DNA of 64,000 nt, taken from positions 1 through 64,000 of the forward strand of contig JBDHQI010000003.1 in the NCBI GenBank assembly GCA_039806955.1, in the 5' to 3' direction. This document shows positions 1 through 7,412 of this stretch, piece after piece. The DNA comes from JADLHS01 sp039806955 (GTDB lineage: Bacteria > Verrucomicrobiota > Verrucomicrobiia > Limisphaerales > JADLHS01). Position 1 is the first letter of the stretch. Each line of letters begins with the position of its first letter. The position numbers and the translations under genes are program-made. The notes under the pieces are model-generated. The model had not been told where the DNA came from and ran no database searches. It saw only the letters and a list, made by a program, of their open reading frames with translations.

Positions 1-882
1 CAATCAGTGATTGACGAATCTACCAAGAGCCTGACGGTGGCATCAATTCGTCAATCGGCGATTGGCGAATTCAGCAACCCCCGTTCCGCAGCGCAGCCGC
101 CCGTTCTCGAAAGCCTCGGGCTTGTCGCTCACGCATTCCCGTTGCCGTGGACGCATTACGTCCGACTGTTGCGCGTTCGCAATGTGCTGGCCCGCGAGTT
201 CTACACCCGCGAAGCCTTGGCCGGCGGCTGGTCGGTGCGCCAGCTTGACCGACAGATCAACTCGCAGTTTTACGAGCGGTCGGCATTGTCGAAGAACAAA
301 TCGGCGATGCTGCTCAAAGGTGAAAAGCCAAAGCCAGTTGACGCAGTCTCCGCCGACGAGGAAATTCGCAACCCTCTGGTGCTGGAATTTTTGAACCTCA
401 AAGACGAATACTCCGAGAGCGATTTGGAGGAAGCGTTGATTCGACACCTCGAAACCTTTCTGCTCGAACTTGGCGACGATTTCGCGTTTGTCGCCCGGCA
501 GCGGCGACTCCGCATCGGTCACGAATGGTTTCGCGTGGACCTGCTGTTCTTCCACCGCCGTCTGCGCTGTCTCGTCATTATTGACCTGAAGATCGGCGGA
601 CTCGTCCATGCCGACGTAGGCCAGATGAATCTTTACTGTAACTACGCGCGCGAGCACTGGATGAAGCCCGACGAGCATCCGCCCGTGGGACTGATTCTCT
701 GCACGGACAAGGATGACGCCCTCGCCCATTACGCCACAGAGGGACTCGGCAGCAAAATGCTCATCCGCGAATACCTTACGGCGCTACCGAAGGAGTCCGC
801 GCTTGCCGCCGAACTTGTCCGCACCCGCGATTTGTTGGAACGACAAGCGGGATTGCGCCAGCGTGCAAAGGGCGCACGGTAG
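1..882 (+). CDS. YhcG/DUF1016-type PDDEXK nuclease, 5' end cut by the window
   Basis: The frame is open to the first base, so the gene is probably truncated at the window edge; the first in-frame start seen is GTG at 7. Numbering from there, residues 75-100 carry the family block WSVRQLDRQINSQFYERSAL. Residues 160-210 carry the PD-(D/E)xK-like core, with VDLLFF (D178) and IDLK (D193, K195). This is the DUF1016/YhcG family, often found near restriction or defence genes. The normal N-terminal helical domain is mostly missing here, consistent with the cut. It begins a small nuclease-rich edge with the HNH gene at 2464. The substrate is unknown. Confidence 0.85.
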   Translation, partial: QSVIDESTKSLTVASIRQSAIGEFSNPRSAAQPPVLESLGLVAHAFPLPWTHYVRLLRVRNVLAREFYTREALAGGWSVRQLDRQINSQFYERSALSKNKSAMLLKGEKPKPVDAVSADEEIRNPLVLEFLNLKDEYSESDLEEALIRHLETFLLELGDDFAFVARQRRLRIGHEWFRVDLLFFHRRLRCLVIIDLKIGGLVHADVGQMNLYCNYAREHWMKPDEHPPVGLILCTDKDDALAHYATEGLGSKMLIREYLTALPKESALAAELVRTRDLLERQAGLRQRAKGAR

Positions 883-900
883 GTTGGAACTCATAAGGGG

Positions 901-1734
901 ATGAACCTTGACTGCGAAACATTTGAGGCAGCGGAAACTTCGCTCGCAACGATTCTCGGCTTGGAACGCGCGCGAATCACGGCGTGCCTGGACGAATTCA
1001 CTTTGGAAGACTTTGAGGTCAACACGGACATTGTGGACGACCGTTGGCGACCGATGCTGAACGCCGTCGCTGGCCGCACCATTGAGGATTTTGGCCAAGG
1101 ATTTACCCATTGGTTTCATGCAACTCGCGCAAAAGATTTATTTGCCTTTCGTGCCGGTGTTAGGTCATTGCCGCGTCAACTGGATGCAACGTGGGCTTCG
1201 CTTTACACATTTGTGTCGGACATTCTCACGCCGGAACAATGGAAGGGCTTTCGCAGCGAAGCGGAACGGGAAAACTTTGGCGGACATTCACCGGAGGTCA
1301 TTAAGGCGTGGATGTCGAATGAAGGGCCGTATGCGTTTCTGCTTGCGGAGAGTCCGCTGAATCCGGGGAGAAATGGAAACCATGATTATTTTGCCACGTC
1401 CGAGCTTGTTGAGTTTATCGCGATCTACTTTGAAAGAACATTCGGTGTAAGCCTTCACGCCCGCCATCAAGCGGGGACGCGCCCCGCTTTGGTGAAATTC
1501 AAGACCAAAGGCATTAAGGCGGCACATCTCGGTGCTGCCCTGGACTACCTTCTTCATCGTAAGAATGGCTGGTCGTTGTCTTGTTTGAGTCCCTGCTTCT
1601 CAGGAGAGGGCCGGAGTATTTCGCCGGATCAAATGGTGAAAGCAATTCCCGTCGTTGAAACGGCTAGACCAAACGCGAGACATTCCACCTACGGACTGTC
1701 ACCTTCAGAGCAGCATATTCTGCTACAAACTTGA
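901..1734 (+). CDS. hypothetical protein, 277 aa
   Basis: I do not recognise this protein. It is acidic in its N-terminal third and soluble, with no signal peptide or membrane segment. It starts 18 nt after the YhcG-like gene on the same strand, so the two may be co-transcribed. A purine-rich AAGGGG abuts the ATG, closer than an ideal ribosome site. Its last 12 bases overlap the 3' end of the convergent gene at 1723. The neighbourhood of nuclease-type genes suggests a defence or restriction accessory role, but nothing in the sequence shows a function. Confidence 0.6.
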   Translation: MNLDCETFEAAETSLATILGLERARITACLDEFTLEDFEVNTDIVDDRWRPMLNAVAGRTIEDFGQGFTHWFHATRAKDLFAFRAGVRSLPRQLDATWASLYTFVSDILTPEQWKGFRSEAERENFGGHSPEVIKAWMSNEGPYAFLLAESPLNPGRNGNHDYFATSELVEFIAIYFERTFGVSLHARHQAGTRPALVKFKTKGIKAAHLGAALDYLLHRKNGWSLSCLSPCFSGEGRSISPDQMVKAIPVVETARPNARHSTYGLSPSEQHILLQT

Positions 1735-2436
1735 TTGCGTTGCTTGAAGCCGACTTTGGGCTTGCTGCATCAGGCTGTCGGCTTCGCTGGAACAAATGAT
1801 TTCCGTTGGATGGTTCGCGGCAAAGCCAAAGCGGTCTGTCGCGGTATCGGCGAAAACCGCATCCGGGTCATATCCAAAACGGCGGAATGCTTCCGCTCGG
1901 AGCAGCCAAGAGAAGAATGGGTATTCATCGCACATTCCATCAGCAATCGGATGGACGGCGATTAGCCCCGCGCTTTGCGTAAAATGAAGCCCGTCTTTTG
2001 CAGCATGGAGGGTGGCTGACTTCCCGGCATAAGGAAATTTACCGGAGTATATGTGATGAACGCTCCAGGAATTGTGGCTGCCATACCGGATTGGCCGAAC
2101 TCCTCCTGCAACCAGGAACGCGATAATGGCAGGACCGTTTGAGCGAGTATCGAGGGGTGCTTTGACAAGCTTCGCCGCACGTTTGATTGGTTCAGGAAAT
2201 GTATGGATTCGCTGGCGTTCGCCGGGTGGCGCAATACGGTCGCATCCATCCCAAAGCAGGACAGCCTTGCCCGGCCAACGCACGAATACATCCAGCGATT
2301 TACAAACGGTGGTGACGCACTCTCGAACGGCCGAATCAGAGACGGCACTTGCTTCTTTGAGTGCCCAAGCAGTCAAGTCAGCGAGGTTACACTTTTGAGA
2401 AAGACGGTTCGGAGATTCGAGGTTAAAGCGCGGCAT
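1723..2436 (-). CDS. hypothetical His-rich-core protein, 237 aa
   Basis: Unrecognised soluble protein. The C-terminal half has a dense histidine/aspartate block (around residues 125-165): SVHHIYSGK, TLHAAKDG, LHFTQSAGLIAVHPIAD. The HHI..GK part is reminiscent of the beta-beta-alpha-metal (HNH-like) fold, which would fit the true HNH gene just upstream on the same strand, but the full HNH spacing is not evident. It lies 27 nt downstream of the HNH gene and probably shares its transcript. I rate a nuclease role as a weak guess only. Confidence 0.55.
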   Translation of the reverse strand: MPRFNLESPNRLSQKCNLADLTAWALKEASAVSDSAVRECVTTVCKSLDVFVRWPGKAVLLWDGCDRIAPPGERQRIHTFPEPIKRAAKLVKAPLDTRSNGPAIIAFLVAGGVRPIRYGSHNSWSVHHIYSGKFPYAGKSATLHAAKDGLHFTQSAGLIAVHPIADGMCDEYPFFSWLLRAEAFRRFGYDPDAVFADTATDRFGFAANHPTEIICSSEADSLMQQAQSRLQATQSSL

Positions 2437-2463
2437 GATGGGTGATTAACTTTGGCCCGCTGC

Positions 2464-3258
2464 TCAAGACCCGTCACCGTGATTTTTCTCCAACCATTCT
2501 TCCCAAGTGCTGAAGCATTTTTCACCACGACTGTTTTTGATGCGTCCAAGTTTGGAGTTGAGGATGCGGCGATGGAGATACTCCACCAATCTTGGAAACT
2601 GCACTTCGGGAACAAGATCCCATTTCGCGCCAAATTCTGTTTTGATGGCGCGGTGGATGACGATGTATTTGCCCTTGCCCTGTTTCGACGAATCCCACTT
2701 CTGAAAATCGTTGTAACACTCAATCAGATGGAGCGTGTAGTTGCGCTTGGCCAGGTTGTGCCCAATTGCGCCTTGAGTTGGGAGGATGTTGGGCGCGCGG
2801 CGTTTGGTGGTTTTAATCACGACCTGCTGCGCTTGAATTCCACCCGGACTGGCAACCATCACCTGAGCGCCCTTTGCCGCATTGATGGACAACTGAGATT
2901 GCTCAAACAACTTGCGCGCCATGCGCGCCGCCTCTTGCGATAGTTCAATATCACCTTCGCGTTCGTGCATCTCTTTTATCTCCGCCAGCAACTCAACGGT
3001 ATAAGTCGCGGATTGGTCGTCAACGACACGATGATGCACACTGCAAAGCAAAATGAGATTATCAAAGGCGTGTCTTGCCTCGTCGGATTGTTTCGCGTCA
3101 AACCTTGGCCCTCCGATATTTTGCGCCTTGATGTGGCAGACTTCGCCAACAACCGTTCCGCTAGAATGCACAATCGGTGTCTCGCATTTCGGGTAAGCGC
3201 AGCGATTGCGCGAAAGCGCAAACAGCTTCTTAACGGTCTTGTCCGATGGGCCAGCCAT
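2464..3258 (-). CDS. HNH endonuclease domain protein
   Basis: The N-terminal 80 residues carry an HNH signature. A zinc pair sits at C20/C25 (RCAYPKC), the catalytic-type histidine in EVCHIKA (H42), the asparagine in FDNLILLC (N67), and a closing C72..HH76. Such domains nick or cleave DNA with a divalent metal. The remaining 180 residues are not recognised and probably recognise DNA or partners. It pairs with the downstream gene at 1723 and lies opposite to the YhcG-like gene, together giving a defence-like edge. Whether it is a restriction enzyme, mobile-element relic or standalone nuclease cannot be told from the sequence. Confidence 0.8.
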   Translation of the reverse strand: MAGPSDKTVKKLFALSRNRCAYPKCETPIVHSSGTVVGEVCHIKAQNIGGPRFDAKQSDEARHAFDNLILLCSVHHRVVDDQSATYTVELLAEIKEMHEREGDIELSQEAARMARKLFEQSQLSINAAKGAQVMVASPGGIQAQQVVIKTTKRRAPNILPTQGAIGHNLAKRNYTLHLIECYNDFQKWDSSKQGKGKYIVIHRAIKTEFGAKWDLVPEVQFPRLVEYLHRRILNSKLGRIKNSRGEKCFSTWEEWLEKNHGDGS

Positions 3259-3586
3259 TGGCCTGGGATTCTATTTTCGCCGAACGCATTCGGCAAGGAT
3301 GACCAAACGGGTGAATCAACCTTTGTGCTTCGGTCTGTGGTCGGCGAGCGGGGAAAGTGGAGCGGAGGGTGGAGAGGAGTGCATAACGAATCGCAGCCGC
3401 AGCGCAACGACCCGCCGCCGAGCCGCAGACGGAAGCCCGCCGCGCTTGCGGCCCTGCGCCATGCAAGCTCGTGACGAGCGCGCGGTTTGTGAAGCGGAGC
3501 GGGCGTCGTCGAAGGGCAACAGGGCGACGGGCAGCCCGTGAAGCGAAGCAAACCGCGCGTTGGTCACGGCGGTTAAATTGCATCAC
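3259..3586. other. 328-bp intergenic stretch without a gene; inverted repeats
   Basis: I see no credible coding region. It contains a short perfect hairpin (GCCGAA/TTCGGC, 3279-3294) and a widely spaced inverted repeat, CGCGCGGTTTG at 3479-3489 and its complement at 3549-3559, with imperfect extension outwards. The middle is very GC-rich. It separates the nuclease-type genes from the metal-resistance genes, so it may mark an old junction, but there is no direct evidence for that. Confidence 0.4.
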
Positions 3587-5809
3587 TTATGCCCGGAGCA
3601 ATCGCAACGCATTGGCGATGACGATGAGCGTTGCGCCGGTGTCGGCTAAAATCGCCAGCCAGAGACTTGTGTGACCAGACAACGCGAGCGCGAGGAACAC
3701 AGCCTTCACACCAAGCGCAAAAGCGATGTTCGCCTGAATGATGCGGACGGTGCGGTGGCCAAGCTGAATGGCTTCGGCGACTTTGCTCAAATCATCCTGC
3801 ATCAGCGCGATGTCCGCCGTTTCAATCGCGGTGTCCGTGCCCGCGCCGCCCATCGCGATGCCGATGCTGGCTGCGGCCATCGCGGGCGCGTCGTTCACGC
3901 CGTCGCCGATCATGCCGACGTGTTTGTGTTGCGCGAGCAGTTCGCGGACGTGCTCAATCTTTTGGTCAGGGAGCAAATCGCCTTTCGCTTCGTCAATGCC
4001 GACCTGTTTGGAAATAGCGTCCACCGTTCGTTGATTATCGCCGCTCAACATGACGACTTTTTCGACCCCGGCGGCGTGAAGGGCTTTAATGGCTTCGGCG
4101 GCATTGGCGCGAACGGTGTCGGCGACCGCAAGAATACCCAGCACTTCGCCGTTGCAACCTTCGTGCGGTTTGTGGCCGACGATGACGACGGACATCGCCT
4201 GGGCTTCCAGTTCGCCCAGCTTCTTTTCCAGTTCATCCGAGCAGACGGCGGATTCGTGCGCGAAGCGGTGATTGCCGACAAAGTAAAGGTGGCCGTCAAT
4301 CTGCGCTTCCGCCCCACGCCCGGTCTTGGACTGATAGTTTTCACTGCGCGGGAATTGGATTTTTCTTTCCTCCGCATACTTCACGACGGCCTGCGCGAGC
4401 GGATGTTCGGAGTGCGTGTCAATCGCGGCGGCGATGCGCAGAATTTCTTCCTCGGATTTCCCGTTCCACGGAATCACTTGTTGGACGCGGGGTTTGCCTT
4501 CGGTGATCGTGCCGGTCTTGTCAACGGCGAGAGCTTTTAGCTTTCCGATTTCTTCAAGGAAGACGCCGCCCTTGATGAGCACACCGCGCCGCGCCATCGC
4601 GGTCAGGCCGGAGACGATTGAAACCGGCGTGGAAATTACCAGCGCACAGGGACAGGCGATGACCAACAGAACCAAGGCGCGATAAGTCCACTCAAACCAC
4701 GCGCCATGAAACAACAACGGCCCGGACAGCAGAACCAGAATCGCGACGACGAAAACCGTCGGCGTGTAAATTGTGGCGAAGCGGTCAACGAACCGCTGCG
4801 AGGGCGCTTTCTGACTCTGTGCCTCACCGACCAGCTTGATGATTTTCGCCAGTGTGGTGTCGGTCGAAGCCTTGGTGACTTTTACTTCAAGTGAACCCTC
4901 ACCGTTGATTGTCCCCGCGAACACGGTATCGCCCGGTTTCTTTTCCACCGGCATGGATTCGCCGGTGATGGGCGCTTGATTGATGGCGGATTCGCCCGAA
5001 GCAACCACGCCGTCCAGCGGCACGCGCGCTCCCGATTTGATGATGAGGAATTCATCTACTTTGACTTCTTCAACCCGGACTTCCTGAATCTGGTCGCCGC
5101 GTTTCACCAGCGCTGTGTCCGGCGTGAGTTCAAGCAACGATTGAATGGCCCGGCGGGCACGACCGACACTGAATCCTTCCAGCAGTTCCGACAACGCGAA
5201 CAGGAACACGACCGCTGCCGCTTCTGTCCATTCGCCAATGCACGCTGCGCCGACCACCGCGACGCTCATCAGCACGTTCATATCGAGCGAGAAGTGGCGC
5301 AGGGCGCGAATCGCTTTCGGAAGAATGAGCCACCCGCTGGCAAGGATGGCGACGACGGCAGCGGCAATTTTTCCGTAAGGCGCGAAAAGATTCTGCCACT
5401 GAAACAGGAGTGAAACTCCGGTCAGGACGCCGGAGATAATCACTGATATGAGACGAAGGGTGCTTACATCGTGACTGTGTTCATCATCTTCATCATGTCC
5501 CTGCGCCGAAGCCTTCAATCCTGCTGTGCCGATTGCCTTTATCAGTTGTTCGGGCGTGACCGTTTTGTCGTGAGCAATCGTCGCCGTCCCCGCCATGAGA
5601 TTCACTTTGACCTCGCCAACCCCGGCGAGCGGTTTAAGCGCGCGTTCAATCGCGGCGATTTCGTCAGGACAATCCATACCGGCGACTTTAAGAGTGGTCT
5701 GGATCGCCGCCTTCACGTCAGCGTTGACGAGGCGTGATTCCTTTGGAGCTTCATGGTTGTGTCCGCCACAACAATCACCACAGCCGCCGTGTTTGTGTTC
5801 GTCGCTCAT
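3587..5809 (-). CDS. zntA: Zn/Cd/Pb-exporting P1B-type ATPase
   Basis: A 740-aa inner-membrane pump that hydrolyses ATP to export Zn(II), Cd(II) or Pb(II). In order: Cys/His-rich N-terminus (HGGCGDCCGGHNHE), an HMA domain with GMDCPDE near residue 44, the actuator TGES, the transmembrane CPC of ACPCALVIS, the phosphorylation site DKTGTITEG, the SEHPLA motif of the N domain, and GDGVNDAPAM. The last helices carry GVKAVF and ADTGATLIV; this membrane Lys/Asp pair marks the Zn/Cd subgroup rather than copper pumps. It follows the RcnA-like gene by 4 nt and is surely co-transcribed with it. The symbol is by family; CadA would be equally fair. Confidence 0.93.
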   Translation of the reverse strand: MSDEHKHGGCGDCCGGHNHEAPKESRLVNADVKAAIQTTLKVAGMDCPDEIAAIERALKPLAGVGEVKVNLMAGTATIAHDKTVTPEQLIKAIGTAGLKASAQGHDEDDEHSHDVSTLRLISVIISGVLTGVSLLFQWQNLFAPYGKIAAAVVAILASGWLILPKAIRALRHFSLDMNVLMSVAVVGAACIGEWTEAAAVVFLFALSELLEGFSVGRARRAIQSLLELTPDTALVKRGDQIQEVRVEEVKVDEFLIIKSGARVPLDGVVASGESAINQAPITGESMPVEKKPGDTVFAGTINGEGSLEVKVTKASTDTTLAKIIKLVGEAQSQKAPSQRFVDRFATIYTPTVFVVAILVLLSGPLLFHGAWFEWTYRALVLLVIACPCALVISTPVSIVSGLTAMARRGVLIKGGVFLEEIGKLKALAVDKTGTITEGKPRVQQVIPWNGKSEEEILRIAAAIDTHSEHPLAQAVVKYAEERKIQFPRSENYQSKTGRGAEAQIDGHLYFVGNHRFAHESAVCSDELEKKLGELEAQAMSVVIVGHKPHEGCNGEVLGILAVADTVRANAAEAIKALHAAGVEKVVMLSGDNQRTVDAISKQVGIDEAKGDLLPDQKIEHVRELLAQHKHVGMIGDGVNDAPAMAAASIGIAMGGAGTDTAIETADIALMQDDLSKVAEAIQLGHRTVRIIQANIAFALGVKAVFLALALSGHTSLWLAILADTGATLIVIANALRLLRA

Positions 5810-5813
5810 AGGT

Positions 5814-6554
5814 TCAATGCTCCAGAATGATCACCAGCAATCCTAACACACAGAGCAATCCGCCGAGGATGCCGCGCTCGTATCTTTCGAGGAAAGCGAG
5901 TTTCAACTTTTCCATTCCCGCCAGCGTGAGCCAGGTGAAAACAATCATTCCGGCAACCGTGGCGACGGACAAAATCAACGTCAGCAGAAAGAATCCCGTC
6001 CAGCCATAACGCACGCCGGACACATAGACCGGCAGAAATCCTTCGCAGGGCGAAAAAGTTAACAACGCAAGGAGACTGACTATCGCCGCCCAATCTGTCT
6101 TTCGCACCGGCAGTTGCAGTTCCGCCGCTTCGCAATTGTGATCGTGGTCGTGCGGATGCTTGTGGCCTTCGTGGTCATGGCCATGCTCATGGTCGTGTTC
6201 ATCATGCGCGTGTTCACCGAAGTGATGCGAATGGCCGTGGCCTTTGCCGCGAATCTGTTGAATCACATAATAAAGACCGAAAGTGATCAATGCCCCGCCT
6301 GCCAGCCACGGAAACCAGCCGCCAATCTGGTCGCTCAACTTGATGCCGCACCATGCAACTAATATTCCGAGGGCGGCGGTGAACAGGACGTGGCCGCACC
6401 CGGCCAGCGTCGTAATCGCCAGCGTCCTCCCCTTGCTCCACTTCTGGACGCGGGCCGTGAGCACGAAGGGCAGCCAATGCGTCGGGATGGCGGCATGGAA
6501 GAAGGCGACGGAGAATCCTGTCGCGGCGATGGTCGTAAATACTTTAGAATCCAC
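5814..6554 (-). CDS. RcnA-like membrane metal exporter with His-rich loop
   Basis: About six membrane segments with a cytoplasmic loop extremely rich in His, Asp and Glu (alternating HD/HE, about residues 105-140), the hallmark of Ni/Co exporters such as RcnA and of related TauE/NicO-fold proteins. The first segment carries FFHAAIPTHWLPF and a later one TFSPCEGFLPV. I chose the GTG at 6554. Longer starts (6602, 6644) would place the C-tract operator at 6562-6580 inside the coding region. It heads the operon with the Zn/Cd ATPase and faces the CsoR/RcnR-type gene, which probably represses it. The substrate is inferred (Ni/Co or Zn). Confidence 0.6.
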   Translation of the reverse strand: MDSKVFTTIAATGFSVAFFHAAIPTHWLPFVLTARVQKWSKGRTLAITTLAGCGHVLFTAALGILVAWCGIKLSDQIGGWFPWLAGGALITFGLYYVIQQIRGKGHGHSHHFGEHAHDEHDHEHGHDHEGHKHPHDHDHNCEAAELQLPVRKTDWAAIVSLLALLTFSPCEGFLPVYVSGVRYGWTGFFLLTLILSVATVAGMIVFTWLTLAGMEKLKLAFLERYERGILGGLLCVLGLLVIILEH

Positions 6555-6561
6555 TGGTGGA

Positions 6562-6580
6562 CTATACCCCCACCCCCTAT
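6562..6580. promoter_or_regulatory. C-tract operator of CsoR/RcnR type
   Basis: CTATACCCCCACCCCCTAT lies between the divergent exporter and regulator genes. CsoR, RcnR, InrS and DmeR proteins are known to bind sites with G/C tracts flanked by TA-rich ends (such as ATAC-C-tract-CTAT). The match in sequence type and place strongly suggests autoregulation plus repression of the exporter/ATPase operon. Confidence 0.65.
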
Positions 6581-6630
6581 CACCAAGCAAGGGTTGAATC
6601 ATGGCCGCAACCCGGTTATCCTTGGCTTGC

Positions 6631-6912
6631 ATGAAAAAGCACACTCATTCCCGCAGCGAGCGAGACGCCCAAAAGCTCCGGGTGCGCCGCATCGTCGGCC
6701 AGATGAACGCCATCGAGCGGATGCTGGAGGAAGACCGCGACTGCTCGGAAATCCTCATGCAGTTGGTTTCCGCCCGCAAGGCCATCAAGTCGCTGGCGGA
6801 ATCGCTGATTCATTCGCACCTGCATCATTGCGTGGAAAGCGCGCAATCCCATGCTGAAGGGAAGAAAAAGCTCCATGACATGCTGGTTGTCCTGGAGCGT
6901 TATGTCGAATAG
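6631..6912 (+). CDS. CsoR/RcnR-family metal-responsive repressor
   Basis: A 93-aa all-helical repressor from the ATG at 6631 (an upstream ATG at 6601 would add ten residues). Family features: KLRVRRIVGQMNAIERML, then C38, then the helix with H63 and C67 (SHLHHC). The C-H-C set is shared with copper CsoR, but the histidines at positions 4 and 6 resemble the extra N-terminal histidine used by nickel sensors RcnR and InrS. The likely ligand is therefore Ni or Co, or possibly Zn or Cu. It binds DNA without metal and releases it on metal binding, here probably at 6562-6580. Divergent from the exporter gene. Confidence 0.85.
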   Translation: MKKHTHSRSERDAQKLRVRRIVGQMNAIERMLEEDRDCSEILMQLVSARKAIKSLAESLIHSHLHHCVESAQSHAEGKKKLHDMLVVLERYVE

Positions 6913-6941
6913 GCGGCTAGTCGTATGGCCTGTTGCGCTGG

Positions 6942-7400
6942 TCAATGCTCGCAAACGCAGGCGTATTCAGCGCGCTTGCATTCGCCACAGGTGTTCAGGT
7001 CGAGCTTGAAACGGATGTTTTGCGGCTTGGCGTCGGCGGTTTGCTTGAACTGCACCACCACGGTGTAGCCGTCGCCTTCGGGCAGCTTTGTTTTGCTGAC
7101 GAGTGAATCGCCTTTCTTCTCGAACTCGATCTTCGCCTTGCCGTCTTTGGCGTCGGCTTGAACGGTCACGCTTTGCGTGGTGACGGCAACTGGCTTCATC
7201 TCATCGTTGTAGAAGTTGATGGTGACGGTGCGGTTTGTTTCAACCACGAACTCGGCGTGCGGTTCGGTCTTTTCAAGGAGCTTCCCACCTTTGGGCGTCA
7301 CGAGATGTTTGTGGTCATGCTTGTCCTGGGCAATGGCCGGGAGTGCGAGGCTCGCGCACAGAAGCGTGGCGAGCGTGAGGATGCGGAGGTTTGTTTTCAT
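6942..7400 (-). CDS. secreted protein with C-terminal Cys cluster
   Basis: A 152-aa protein with a clear signal peptide (ending PAIAQ near residue 25), a His/Asp start (DKHDHKH), a beta-rich middle, and a tail TCGECKRAEYACVCEH holding four cysteines. It probably acts in the periplasm as a metal-binding accessory. It is the last gene of the first czc operon, 12 nt after czcA. I do not recognise a named family. The Cys tail argues for soft-metal or zinc binding. Confidence 0.6.
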   Translation of the reverse strand: MKTNLRILTLATLLCASLALPAIAQDKHDHKHLVTPKGGKLLEKTEPHAEFVVETNRTVTINFYNDEMKPVAVTTQSVTVQADAKDGKAKIEFEKKGDSLVSKTKLPEGDGYTVVVQFKQTADAKPQNIRFKLDLNTCGECKRAEYACVCEH

Positions 7401-7412
7401 GTATTTTTTGTT

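Noticed and set aside
3354..3480. Possible integron attC-like palindromic site
   Set aside because: The inverted repeat lacks the paired core-site bases expected of attC, and no integrase or cassette array is present.
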